Notes: a model not told the origin generated them from the letters alone. A stretch of 64,000 nucleotides of DNA from Fonsecaea monophora (GCF_001642475.1 NW_019173938.1:455433-519432), one strand, 5' to 3'; shown: positions 22,401 through 33,793, counted from the first letter of the stretch. Numbers and translations: made by a program.

Positions 22401-23447
22401 CGACGCCAACGGGCAATGCACAACCGCCGTGTCGAAACTCCGTTTCCGCACTTCCAATTTTGTCGTGTCAATAACGCGTTGCAGCTGGTACAGGCCAGCC
22501 TTTGAAACCGGGTAAAGTAGAGTCCGAGGCGTGTTTGTATCAGACTTGTGGTGACCGCTGTCGGCCTGTTTTTTCAACTGTCTGGCTTGTTTGCTGCTGA
22601 TGGTGATCGTCTCGACTTCCTCCGTCTCAAGGTCATACCGTTGCAGCTCAATAGAAATAGGTGTCGTCTGATTGATCTGAATCGGTAGTTCCACTGAGGG
22701 TCTCGACGCGTCAATGCAAAACGCCCTCTTCTCGGGATTCAGAATGGCAGAGCCCTCTGGAAGGATGTGTATAATTTGTTTGCCCAAGATGATCGAGGAG
22801 TTGTGTAGAATATCGCCTGGTTTCACCCGGTGCTCCGAGATCGACAGCTCGCGATCATAGGCTACCTTGACCAGTGCCCCCAGCCACGTCAGGAAAGGTA
22901 TTGGTATCTTGTACATTAAGAAAGCATTTGCAATAGCATGCAGCAACCATAGTGTGAAAGCCGTGGGAAACGAGAACTCCAGCCAGGGTATCTTAAACGC
23001 CGGTAGCGCCACGAAGAATGCGGCATCAATTCCTACCCATTTAAGAAACAACCACGTCGAATCCAGATCATTTTCCACATTGTAGGAGTTGTACAGCCTC
23101 CAGGCTGTGAGAGCAATATAAAACCCAAAAACGTAGAATCTTTGAGATGGAACGTCGACGATTTCGGTCGGTATCAGGGGCGTAGGGGCACCCGCCCGCT
23201 CACCAGGGGTTTTCACAGGTCGTATTATCGGTGATGGTCTCTCAGGAAAGGGAGAAGGGGGTGAGCCCAGAGCTGAGCGTTCATTGTTGTTGAAGGTTCG
23301 GCGTCGAGGGTCTGTTCGTGGAGTGGTAGGGAAGGCCGACCGCAGTCGCGGAGTTCCATTCATTGCACCATGCGGCTGTGAAGTACTCTCTCTTGTATCA
23401 AACCCAAAATGCCTCCTCCGTGAAATATTGGAGTTGCCTACCAGCAC
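19441..23447 (-). CDS. pom152: Nucleoporin POM152 (nuclear pore membrane-ring protein)
   Basis: About 1,300 residues in two exons. POM152 forms the luminal ring of the nuclear pore complex. The N-terminus is basic and Pro-rich, then hydrophobic segments at about residues 100-195 (FYVFGFYIALTAW; GIDAAFFVALPAF; FTLWLLHAIANAFLMY) anchor the protein. The rest is a series of Ig-like luminal repeats, each marked by a G(T/S/V)PPFKVRY-like strand, for example GVPPFKVKYS, GTPPFKVRYT, GSPPFHLKYQ, GTPPFSVEIA and GTPPFEFT. An intron at about 19677-19756 joins the last repeat to YTRTENLRK and the C-terminal GGGLMGGQKKLLTY. The reading frame opens with MLVGNSN at 23447, but the Met 28 residues on (MNGTPRLRSAFP) matches the usual start of fungal orthologues. 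Divergent from the UCH gene. Confidence 0.93.
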
Positions 23448-24140
23448 TGGTTGGCTGAGTCGCAGTTTCGAGGGAAAAAGATCTTGGGTTTAAAGCGTGA
23501 ATGCTCGTGGAGGTTTGGGGACAACCGAAATCGCTTTATGTCTGCTGTTTATTTTTTCAGCAAGTACAATCCTGTAGCCGTGGAAAAGAAAGATAGTTCT
23601 AACACCCAATTTTTACCTGTTGGAGAGCGATTGACGCAGGTTTCTATCGCGTTTGCACGCGTCTTGCAGTCCGTTGCCAGGCACAAGGCTGAAGGCCAAA
23701 AATGGCTTGGCGGTGTAAATGACGTCAGTTACACAGCCTTGCGCACAAGGCTCGCTCCTCTCCTTTATCCCCGTGTCCCCTTAAGAACAGAACCTTCGAT
23801 TCCTTTCGAGTCCAGGCTGAGATCAACAACATCCCCGGAGATTCGGCCCGCCACGTGGTAGTCCATGAAATAATGGAACCTCGTTGCCGTACCCAGATGG
23901 ATCAGGTGCGAAGCTGGTGAGAAAGTTATTGCCTTTCCAGATGGAGATTCGTCTTGTCCGACAAACCAGACACTTTTCCGACCGGCCTGTACTGTTGGTC
24001 CTCCTCCTATACAACTGAAAGACAGAATAGTCCTTTTAGGAACTATTTCTGCAGTGGTTTTACCCACGCATCTTCTGCCAAATCAAGTGCAGCTTCGTTC
24101 TCATTCTACACACAAAATTATCTCAAAACCCCTTTCCGGG
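23448..24140. promoter_or_regulatory. Divergent promoter POM152 / UCH with CRE-centred palindrome
   Basis: At 23713-23734 the octamer TGACGTCA (23720-23727) is flanked by GTGTAA on one side and its exact complement TTACAC on the other, giving a near-perfect 22-base palindrome. TGACGTCA is the consensus site of ATF/CREB-type bZIP factors. A second palindromic site, CACGTG, lies at 23852-23857 (bHLH/Cbf1-type E-box). ORFs on the plus strand here are not supported as genes. Confidence 0.6.
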
Positions 24141-25269
24141 ATGGCCACCGCTGGAGCTGTCGCCGTTTCGGAGCCAACCATCCACGTACCAGCAGAAAGG
24201 GATACACTTCAGGAGAGTCCAGGTGCAGCTTCAACGCCCCTGGATACAACCTCAACAAATACCGAGGATGTCCCACCTGCTGATAACCAAATCGCTTCGT
24301 GGAAAGGATGGGCAGAAATAGAAAATGACCCGGTAATTCGTTCCCTTCGCTTACCAAGGGGTACCCAACTGATCTTGGATCCAGATTGTGTTCAGCACCT
24401 TGTTACGAGAATGGGGTGTCTCCAATGTCCAGGTCAACGAAGTAGTGCCACTTGACAGCGTCTTCGAGTATCCGCCGTAAGCAGAAACAATTTGTGCTTG
24501 GAATCCATGTTAATTAGTGCACAGGCAGAGTATCTACGGACTAATCTTTTTGTCGAGATGGGCCGCACCCGAAACCGAAAATGATCTTACACAGCCTCCC
24601 ACCGGAATTTGGTTTGCGAACCAGACGCTTTCCAATTCTTGTGCCACGGTTGCTCTTATGAATATCGTCAACAACCACGCAACGGTTAACCTGGGCCAGC
24701 CACTCAACGACTTCCGGGCGACCACTATGCATTTGACCCCCGTTGAACGAGGCCTTGCCCTAGATCGCTTCGACCACGTTAGAGACGTCCACAACTCGTT
24801 TGCCACAGAGTTTGACAAGATGAATGTCGATCTTCGTCTCAAGCAGGACATGGCTCTGGCCGAAAAGAAGAAAAGAGCCGCAAATGCCAAACGGCCACGC
24901 AAGAAACTCAAAGCAGAAGACGAAGCCGACGAGGACGAAAGCGGTCTTCATTTCGTTGCATATGTGCCAGCTGGAGGGGTGGTATGGAGAATGGATGGCT
25001 TGGAGCGTCTTCCACGGAAGCTAGGCTGTGTGCACGAAGAAGATAGCTGGGTCGCCATGGTTCTTCCGGAGCTACAGGCTCAGTTGGAATCCGCAACGAC
25101 CAACTCTTTGGAGTATTCCTTGCTCTCTCTGACCGCATTGGACGACTCGTCGAGCCTGGATGCGGATCAGGTGAAGATGGAGAGAACACGAGAGGATTGG
25201 GGGCCATTCCTGGCGCAAATGGTCAAGGTGCATGCTGAGAAGGGTACTTTGAAACAGGGACTGGGGTAG
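24141..25269 (+). CDS. Ubiquitin C-terminal hydrolase, peptidase C12, UCH37/UCHL5-like
   Basis: Deubiquitinase of the UCH family. Three exons: from 24141 (MATAGAVAV...WAEIENDP), a middle exon from about 24385 (IVFSTLLREWGVSNVQVNEV), and the large exon after an intron at about 24479-24524. The catalytic set is visible: Gln and Cys in FANQTLSNSCATVALMN, His in LHFVAYVP and Asp in WRMDGLERLP. Between Cys and His lies a long crossover loop, partly basic then acidic (KKKRAANAKRPRKKLK, then EDEADEDES), which could also act as a nuclear localisation signal. A C-terminal helical tail (TREDWGPFLAQMVKVHAEKG) resembles the UCH37 extension that docks on proteasome or INO80 partners. Upstream in-frame Met at 24054 is an alternative start. 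Confidence 0.9.
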
Positions 25270-25640
25270 AGTTGAAGGACACCAGATTTGTTAGACAATA
25301 TGTAAAAGATCGGAATTGATAATCTGGGAGATGTCTCATAACCTGTCGAAGCGAAACCAGTGCTTACCTGAGATTTCGATCATTAATTCGGAACCTCGTC
25401 CTCTGTCACTCTGTACCTCTGGACTGCGAGCGCAGTTGGCGGTAGTTGGTCACTGCGCTTGGCGGTCACGAGGGCTTCCTCGCTCTTGGCCGTTATAACA
25501 TCCTCCTTCATCTCGATCCTCAGAACCTCAATCGCACCAAACACCACCAAGTAACTAATTCACCAGTCTCCCATATCATCATCCGCGAAGAACACCGCGC
25601 CGACACTGCGCCCTCGCACTCGCCGAGGAATCAGGTCGCG
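25270..25640. promoter_or_regulatory. Intergenic/promoter region before F-box gene
   Basis: The gap between two genes on the plus strand. The reading frame of the F-box gene is open upstream to 25446 but the best start is the ATG at 25641, directly before the F-box. Nothing else recognised. Confidence 0.35.
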
Positions 25641-27529
25641 ATGACCTCGCCACTCACACAACTTCCTAATGAGGTCATTCATGTCATTCTGTCATACTTG
25701 CCCTTCCAGAGCAACACCGCTCTGCAACAAACCTGCCACCGCTTCGCAGATGCCGCCAAAGAACCACTTGTATGGAAGAAATACTGCCAGGACTTTTTCA
25801 GGTGGTGGGATCGACGGCACTCGTTCCCCGAAAAACTCCGAGATGCATCCTTCGTTGCGTGGAAGGAGCTGTTTGCAGAGCGGTACAGGACATCCAAGGC
25901 CACTCGACAAGCCCTCAATACGATGATCGAGGAGGACTCCGGGCGACTCGACTCGTTGAGGGTCATCCTGGACGCTCGTTACGACGCCAAGGACCACTTG
26001 TTCGACATGTACTGGAATGCACCCTCTTCCCCGAACCACCTTGCCCAGAAGTGAGTCTCTCTGTAGGGCCCGCCTGCTGGTCATGCTTCTGATCTCTCTT
26101 TAGATACTGGAGCCATGCGGCTTTAGGCTGTGTACAGAGACTGATTGCGGTTGAGGAGTGGAAAGATATCCCACCAGGAGAATATCGTGCGGACTCACTT
26201 GAACGGTCACTGTCTGCTTTCGATATGTTTATCCTCGAAGAAAAGGCCGTGGGGGACATGTCCGATGTGAGTTTGTCGACCAGGCCATGTCGCTGCTTCC
26301 GTCCTAGCTAAAGGTCGCGTCAGATCCTTGCTCGTCTTGATTCCTACGTCCTTTCGGTCCGCGAGGCTCACCCCCACATCGATGGAATGTCGCCGCGGAT
26401 GAGAGCGAGCATCATCGCTCAGCATCTGCTAGACAAAAAATGGGTAGGCATCACAGATGGACGAAACTACCACTCCATCGACCATATGTTCCTCGGAGTA
26501 GCTCTGTTTAGCACCAACAGAAACTCGGTCCCTCTTATCTCGGCCAGCATCTTTTGTTACGTTGCACGTCGATTTAACTTGCGAGCCGAACCTTGCAGCT
26601 TTCCTTTCCATGTGTATGCATTCGTGCAGGCTCCGCTTGGATTCGACATTGACGGCCACCCCCTTGCAGAATCTTCCAGTCAAGAACCGTCCGATCTGAC
26701 ACACTTCTACATGGACCCTTTCCACAACTCAGAACCCATCTCCCGATCAGTGTTGGAGACACGGCTCAAATTCATGAATCCTGGTGTAACACCAACTCAG
26801 ACTGTCGCATATATGTCGCCGGCGCCTCCCCGTGACCTCTCAGCACGCACAGCCCTCAACATTTTAGCCTCCCCTTCTCACGACCCCGGTCTTCCATTAC
26901 ATCCGATCAACACCAACTTGGCCGCCTACTCTGCTTTGTTCGCTCTCGTCAGCATCCCATCCGAACCCCCCAGGCACGCAACACACTTGCGCCAACATCT
27001 CGCCGTCCTTACGCAGCACTTTCTCGAATATTTTGACCTGGATATCCACTTGTTTGAAACCTGCGTCCTTCCACTGACAAATGATCTGCCCGACGCCCGT
27101 GCTTACCGCAACTTAATTTTGCAGCTGAAGGAGTCGGATCACGAGTCACGCCCAGCCAAATATCGGGCTGATCCTCGCAATTCAGAAGTGAAATACAGCG
27201 TAGGCCAAGTCTTTAGGCACCGTCGTCGGAATTACGTGGCCGTGATTTATGGGTGGGATCCCTACTGTCGCATGCAGGAGCAGTGGATTACCATGAATCA
27301 AGTCGATCGCTTACCAAACGGAAGATCTCAGCCCTTCTACAATGTTATCGTGGAGGATGAGTCGACACGCTATGTGGCGGAGGAGAACGTGGTGCTGTTA
27401 GGTCCCGATGATTTTTCGGAGGAGTATGCCAACAATTTTCCCATCGAGGTTGGAAAGTGGTTTAAGCGGTATGATCCGGAGACGGCGACATTTGTGAGCA
27501 ACGTGAAGGACGAATACCCCGACGACTAG
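25641..27529 (+). CDS. F-box protein with transglutaminase-like (SirB1) and YccV/hemimethylated-DNA-binding domains (FBXO21-like)
   Basis: Probable substrate receptor of an SCF ubiquitin ligase. Exon 1 (25641-26050) encodes an F-box at residues 5-45 (LTQLPNEVIHVILSYLPF). Exon 2 (26104-26266) and exon 3 (26324-27529) follow; introns 26051-26103 and 26267-26323 have GTGAGT donors and restore frame. The middle part (RNYHSIDHMFLGVAL; PISASIFCYVARRFNL) matches the Transglut_core2/SirB1 fold, in which the active-site Cys may be the one in SIFCYVA. The C-terminus has a YccV-like domain (KYSVGQVFRHRRRNYVAVIYGWD ... QPFYNVIVEDESTRYVAEENV). The same three-domain order is known from animal FBXO21 and fungal relatives. 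Targets are unknown. Confidence 0.88.
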
Positions 27530-28185
27530 CAATTCCTTGGTAAAGGGGATGGTGATGGCACTGGGCTGCTTTCCAAGTCGACTGACAGACCTGGCTCTGC
27601 GGCGAGTGCACAGATTATGGGTCTCCTGGGATGTTTCCAGTCAGCACGAAAGGTGGCCGTTCTGGACCATACGATGCTGCTTCTGCGCTTGTTTAAACAT
27701 GAATGAAGGAATACCGACTTCGCAAATACTGGCAATATCAAGAGATTGACACCGGACCAGGACGACGAAATGAAGACGGGGAGCTGTTAGTCGACCACAC
27801 AAGCCTTATCAACGTTATTGAGCAGCTTAGCCAGAAACATACCCGAGTCGAACCTTGCAGGCATCATGCGGCAGAACCCACTGGGGTAAATGGATGATTG
27901 TCTTCGACTTCGTCTCGCTGTTGCCTGGAGGGATCACCGTGACCTGCGGCTTGAGAACTAATTTTTTATTTGATTTCAGGTATCAGGTAGGTTCCTAGAG
28001 AATGCAGCCGAGGCCATGTGCTCGCTATAAGGGATTTCCTCATGTGACTCCTGCGCCAAATGCATCTCAGCTCCCTGAATTTGGATCAGGTCGACCGCCC
28101 TCCTCTTCAAAGCATGTACCAAACCATTACCTACTATGGTAGCAATTCCTACGCTGTCTGACTGTTGGTCGCTTCGAAAATCCAC
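27530..28185. other. Convergent intergenic region
   Basis: Lies between the stops of the F-box gene (plus) and the DUF6594 gene (minus). Short ORFs only; no recognisable gene or repeat. Confidence 0.35.
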
Positions 28186-30032
28186 CTAAGCACTTGGACC
28201 TTGGCCTACGAAGACAACGAGGACTGCAGCATACCCTGCGATTGCAGCCAGAAGCTCCTGGTTGGACACGCTGCTCGATGCAGCCAAGCTTATAGCGAAG
28301 ACGAACAACCAGAGCACGACGGACATGAGTTGGTACTTCAAGGCTGATACGTAGACCAAGTTGTACAGCGGCGCCACCAGGAATACCACCCCGGCCCCTG
28401 CCACAATGAATCGGGCCAGACTGTCGGCCGCATTCGCGATTTCGCGGGGTCTGACTTCCGGGGGAACGAGCCGCGAGAACGAAACCGGGTCCTCCTGAGG
28501 GCGCCGTTGCCAGAACCTACGCCAACGCCAAAGCCAGACAGAAAGGCCTCCTTCGTGGATACGATGAAACGACATGAGACCTGTTGCGACGGCGTTCCGG
28601 ACAGAATCCACGCTGGTTGTGAGATTGAGGTCGACCATCTCTTGCGCATTCTTGAACTGGTAACGGTCATCCGCCAGCATGGCTTGAAACACCTTGGCGG
28701 TATATTCGGCATCTGTTGCGGACGGACTCGCCCACCCTTCGAGCTCCTTGAACGTTCGGAGCGCCTCGGCTGAATTCCACACGAACAGGTTAACTCAGAA
28801 ATGAACGTAATTGACACTATCTCCAGGACAGCCTCGAGCACGGCTAGGGATCGTTCTATTCAGGGGACAGCCTACATACCGTATTCTCTCAACAGCTTCG
28901 CCAGGGCGTTATGGTCGTCGTCTGAAAGGACCTTGTGGTCTCGAACACCCTGCTCGAGATCCAGAAGTCTCTGTTGGTACGTAAAGAGGCTCAAGAGATG
29001 AAGCGGTCTGAAACGCCGGAATCGCATGCTGTTCTCCACTGCACCGAATCCTCCGCTGGCAAAGCTGGCAAATATTCGGTTCTTGTCACTCTTGGGAATT
29101 CCTTGCCATTCCAGCCCATATGCTGCATCGAACTCTTCCTCTTCCACACTTAAGTCGGAGGCTTTGTTTGCAACAGGACTTTCGACTTGGGGACGCGGCT
29201 CGATCGGCGCGGGTGCCACAGCCGGCGGCTCGGCAGGGACTATGGTGGGAGGTCTTGGAGGCTCCTCTGGCGGTGGCGGCTGGGGCACCGCAGGAATCAG
29301 ACTTGGACCCTGGTCTGTCCTGAGGGATGCGAGAGCATTGAGGTCCACGTCTCCCAGGTGGTCTGCCCAGTCATTAAATCCTTGCTCTGGGATGAGGGAA
29401 CGGGTAGGATCAAAATCCATTGTGCCTCGGGCGAAGTGGGCAAATGACATGAGCGGTCTTGTCGTCTGGGCCTTTACTTGTAACCTGGCAGTAAACTGCT
29501 GGTCGTTTTGTCGTCTGAGCAGAACGGCACCGGTGAAGGAGCCAGAAACACCATGCTGCAACTGGCCATCTTCTGAAAGCTTCCAAGACACCGAATCTGG
29601 ACCACCCCAGTTCCGTTTTAGCAATCGAGCTACGCCATGGAGTCGCATTCCCCTCCCCATGTCCTGCGTGAGCGATCTCTCCAGTCGAAGCCCACCCATG
29701 TCGCGGGACAGACTAGGGAGGGTCAGGCTGCCTTGAGGCGCGAGGGTCAAGACCTCCGGGCCTCGCTCCTCGGGCCCGACACTCTCAAATAATATCCTGA
29801 TGTCGATTGCTTCGATTCGACTTTTCCTACCCGTGAAAGACATGTTGAATTTGAACACGAGGAGAGAGCACGGCACTTTGTCTGATGGACTGAGCGTTCC
29901 GTGGATGGCGGCATAAAGTCTCACATCCAACCGTGGCTCATCCTTGTTCCGGGCCATGATCACAGTTGGCGGAAGTGCTGCCTCAGGATCCGGGACGTTG
30001 GCCATTCTGTCTATTGATGGGAGAGAGGACAA
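28186..30032 (-). CDS. Two-part membrane protein: fungal beta-rich N-terminal domain fused to DUF6594
   Basis: Two exons joined by an intron at about 28767-28879 (GTATGT donor, TTCAG acceptor), which links LLREYA to EALRTFKELEGW. Residues about 25-215 resemble a fungal family without known function, with strands such as CSLLVFKFNMSF, VLTLAPQG, VSWKLSEDGQLQHGVSGSF and AVLLRRQNDQQFTARLQVKA. A Pro-rich linker (PQPPPPEEPPRPP) follows. The second part matches DUF6594: helices beginning PLHLLSLFTYQQRLLDLEQ, a basic WRWRRFWQRR stretch, then three C-terminal membrane segments ending LLAAIAGYAAVLVVFVG, the family signature. The start may be 30032 or the Met nine codons on (MANVPDPEAAL). No molecular function is established; the fusion itself is unusual to me. 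Confidence 0.82.
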
Positions 30033-31037
30033 AACGTGTTGTGGGAGGTTCTAGAAACAAGATTTTGACCACTGTGACCACTGGGCTGTGCGACAATAGT
30101 CGGCGAGATATTGGGGTTGGTGGGAGGGGAGATAAGAGCAAAGATCAAGAGAGTTTCAGATGGGGAGGGCCGAGTGGTTTTGGAGAATGAGGAATCACAA
30201 GATCCTGGATGAAGTGACTGGAGGTGGAGGTGGAGGAGGAGGAGGAGGAGGAGGAGGATTTAAATACACACCCGTTAAAAAACGATCAGGCTGGCGGGAA
30301 CTAGAAATACATACCATGCATAAAACTATGAGGGACGATCGTTTACGAAGTTCGTGTTGAGGCGCATCACACACATGCATATTTCGCTCCAGGTGAGGCT
30401 GAACGGCTGAGTCTGTTCCTAGGTATTGGCCTATTGTCAAGTTTGGATCGTGGTTGTGGCGGTGGTCCAGCCAGTGCCAGTGATGTGATTGACGTGGTCG
30501 TCCTGATAGCCAGTAGCCAGTAGTAGCCAGTAGGCGCTGCTGTGGCCCCCAAATCGCCAACTCTGGCCAAGGTCGCGCGGGCCGGAGCGAATGGAGGGTC
30601 GGGCGGATAGAGGCGAGCCAAGTAGCAGTAGAGGTAGTAGTGAAAATTGTCTCGGCGATCTTCGCTCTAACCACTTACTACGGATGTACGGAGCTACTCG
30701 GTAGATACTGTATAGTGATATATCCTACAAATAGATGGTACAGGTGCGAGTATCTCGTACTTGTGCACCAGCTGGCGTGTAAAGCACCGTAAGGTAAAGG
30801 GAGTCAGCCCATTGAGGGTGGTGGGCGATGTTGAATGATTCTTTCAAGATATCCATTTCCCGCCCTTACCATCTGTTCTCCTCTTTTTAAAAAAAATCCC
30901 TTCGCGGAACTCTGCTTATAACGGTGTGGATCACATATCAATCTCGTTCCAGCACGCCGCTCGAGATTCTGACCCGGACGAGAAATCCTTGGGAGTCGAT
31001 ATGTCATGACCGCCAAATCATCCCGTCCCTTTTCCTC
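30033..31037. other. Intergenic region with GGA microsatellite
   Basis: No gene recognised. A GGT/GGA tract at about 30222-30260 reads as poly-Gly forward and poly-Pro in reverse; the reverse ORF (30195-30674) is a composition artefact. The right half is the 3' flank of the secreted-protein gene. Confidence 0.4.
30222..30260. repeat. (GGT/GGA)n microsatellite
   Basis: About 13 tandem purine-rich trinucleotide units, mostly GGA, upstream of the DUF6594 gene. Confidence 0.9.
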
Positions 31038-31605
31038 CTACAATATCCATCCAACAACGCCGACGACGGCTCCAATGAAGGACCCGGCAATAAGATCCTT
31101 GTTCTGGAAAGAGGTCAGCATGTTGTATCGCGATGGACGAGTCTCCAAGCCCTACCTGAACGATGATACCGCCGTTGGAGGAGCTGCTAGCTGTCGGACC
31201 AGAGGTGCCAGTAGTCAGGGCCGTGGGCTCGGCACTGGCCGAAGCAGGCGTAGTTCGTCCAGCATTCGCTGCGGCGAATTGGTCAAAGCAGGCAGAGGAG
31301 GTGGCCTGCGCGCAGCACGAGTCGATCCGCGACTGCCCGACACTGGTGCAGAATTGACAGACGCCGTCGACAGCGATTTGTTCGAGATTCATCGACTCGC
31401 TGACTGGGAGGTCCGACAATGCTGGCAGGCCGTGGATGTAGTTCGTGCAGATGGTGAAATACGACGAGGCCAGGTCGTCAGACAGGGTGGGAACGGGTGC
31501 GACGGTTGAGCCGATGAATTGAGAGAAGACCGACGAGTCGGCCAGGACGTATGCGATCCGCGTCAATACGGCCAGGTAGAGGAGAGCCGCGCGATATGAA
31601 GGCAT
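31038..31605 (-). CDS. Small secreted Cys-rich protein with C-terminal hydrophobic anchor
   Basis: An N-terminal signal peptide is clear (MPSYRAALLYLAVLTRIAYVLA). The mature part holds six Cys in the pattern TICTNY, GVCQFCTS, DSCCAQ, SACFDQ, followed by a Ser/Thr/Ala-rich spacer (TTPASASAEPTALTTGTSG). Splicing an intron (GTAGGG donor, TTTCCAG acceptor, about 31086-31137) replaces an unlikely basic tail with NKDLIAGSFIGAVVGVVGWIL and a stop at 31038. That end is a hydrophobic tail suiting a GPI signal or a single membrane anchor. The domain architecture fits fungal cell-wall or effector-like proteins; six Cys instead of eight argues against a CFEM domain. Function unknown. Confidence 0.75.
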
Positions 31606-32611
31606 GATGGATTGTAGAGAACGCCGAGGTCACGGTTGTCGAGGGATAAAGTTTCGATGGTTGGTTATGGGGAGAGATCTCTGAGGGAGGGATTCAACAC
31701 GTCTGGAATTGTCTTCGACGAGAATGAATGGCCCTGCCGCAATATAAACTGGATAACCATGGCTTGACTCTGTAAGGGGTTGGCGTCAATATCTCGTCCA
31801 TATCCGGCCTGTTGACATCCCTTTCCTCTCGCGTGACAACTAGTAAACAGTCCCAACGCCTAACACGACTTGGGCTGAATTACAATCGCGCCGCTGCAGG
31901 TGTCCTTCAATCTTGTTGCTTTTGAGATGGCATAGGGTCGGCGCCAGGCGTGAAACAAGCCTCGTAGACGCCACAGGGGCAGTTGGGCAGGCAGCGAGCC
32001 CGTGATAGGCGTGGATGCGGCTCACACTCAAGGGCTATCGACATGGTGCGTTGGATAAGGGGACCATCTCGCGAGGCTAGGGGCGGGTAGCTGCTCGTAT
32101 TCGCATGTCCACCCCGTAAGTTGCAGGTGATGGTGATGATAGTGCAGCTTGGCAGATTTCAACCGGCGAACTTCTAGAAGCCGGTTTCCCCAAAGGCCGA
32201 CTGGATTGACATGGTGATTGCCCCTGTCAAGATTGACCGACTTGCTTCTTTAGCGGGCATGAGACACCTGGTTGGGTTGTTAATCGGATTCTCATCGTCC
32301 TCCCTGCCTGCGGTCCTCCTTTAACACGCAATGACCCCTTGGACTTACAGTATCTCCTATGTACTTCCGAGTACCTACTCAGCTTGAGTGCTGCTATTCC
32401 ATTAGCGTCCACGCCTAAACATCTGTCACGCTAGGCCATTGGTATCGAGATTGACGTTGTGCAGCGCCTGTAAGTCTTCTGTCGATCATTGGCGTGTCTA
32501 ACCGGCATACCTACAGAAACACTGTTCGAACTACGAGGTAGAGTATTTGAATGTTGTCTCAGCCACAAATTGGTCCACCAAGGAACGCTTCCAGCAAGTC
32601 TACTCGTAGTC
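31606..32611. promoter_or_regulatory. Divergent promoter region, secreted protein / rhodanese
   Basis: About 1 kb between head-to-head genes. Small ORFs only. No strong factor site recognised. Confidence 0.35.
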
Positions 32612-33793
32612 ATGCGCAGTCCGGCCCGAAACCTCGCTTCTCCTCGTTTCCTCCAGGCTATTCGTCCTAGCCCCTACCAGACGCCGTTTTCCCCCTCATA
32701 CACCGTTTCCCGCGGATCATCCATCCACAGCCTGAACGGTTCTCCTACTTGTACTCAATTTCCCCTTAAACTTCCACATCACCAGCTTAGAACCCCAGCA
32801 CCCAAGAACGTTCTAGCCTTGTCGCTTGTATCCCACTATTGCACAACCGGAAAAAGGATGACCACGGCCACTTCGCAAGAGGAGAAACCATGGCACGCCC
32901 AATTCCCCGCTCCGAGGGAAACAGCTCCAAAGGCCATCTCGCGTGAAGACTTGTTGGAACGCTTCCGGCAGGGCCAGAGGGGAGGGAGGGATTTCCTGCT
33001 CGTGGACCTCAGGAGGAATGATCATGCTGTAGGGACCTCGCTTTTCTTTTTGCCCTCTGTTCTTCGCGATGTTGGCGGCTTCGTTTTCCGGCGGGTGGAT
33101 GAAAGGTAAGAATAATACAAGGTGGAAAAAGGGGGTCCAGGTTGAGGAAAGAATCCATCTGCTGGCCTGGTAATATGACCAGACACAAAGCACATTGCTT
33201 CTTTGATCAGCCAAAAGGACACACCACACTCAAGCCTCAGCCCACCGCCCATGAGATGACGGCGTACAAGTCACACAAAACTATCACTGTGCAAAAGGGG
33301 GGGCGGGGGAGAAAGCAAACCACGATCTGAAGATGGACTAATACATCCACTCCAGCCGCATCCTCGTCTATTCAGCGTCACCCTGCCTGGCCCATTCACA
33401 CCTCACTCCCGTCATCTTCACCTTCTTCAATCCATTCTAGAGCATAGCAAACACTAACTCTACCACCCACCACTGCAGGGCGGCACCATCAAACACTCCA
33501 TAAACCTGCCCGCACAGACACTCTACCCCTCTCTCGCGACACTGTACAATTTGTCCACCGCCGCCAACATCCCCCTGGTGATCTTCTACTGTGGCAGCTC
33601 CGGCGGCCGTGGAACCAGAGCCGCCGGCTGGTTGGCAGATTACATCGCCGACCAGGGTCAGCAGGCGACAACGGCGCTCCAGAGTGTCATCCTGAAAGGT
33701 GGGATCAAGGGCTGGGTGGCCGGTGGGGAGGAGTTCGCGCAGTGGATGGACGGGTTTGAAGCGGAAGCCTGGAAAAAGGGAGACGGGCAGTGA
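32612..33793 (+). CDS. Rhodanese-domain protein, Cdc25/arsenate-reductase (Acr2)-like
   Basis: A rhodanese fold with the active-site loop CGSSGGR (C-X5-R, in VIFYCGSSGGRGTRAAGW), as in Cdc25 phosphatases and fungal arsenate reductases. Exon 1 ends DLRRNDHA at 33028 and exon 2 begins GGTIKHSINLPAQTLYP at 33479. The 450-base intron is long for this genome, with a CTAAC branch site near 33453. Two starts are plausible: 32612 gives an Arg/Pro/Ser-rich leader (MRSPARNLASPRFLQAIRP) like a mitochondrial presequence; 32858 (MTTATSQEEKPW) gives a compact cytosolic protein of about 155 residues. The preserved loop suggests catalytic activity, either phosphatase, arsenate reductase or sulfurtransferase; sequence alone does not decide. 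Confidence 0.82.

Noticed and set aside
30195..30674. Minus-strand ORF with poly-Pro tail
   Set aside because: Created by the GGA repeat; no start context or family resemblance.
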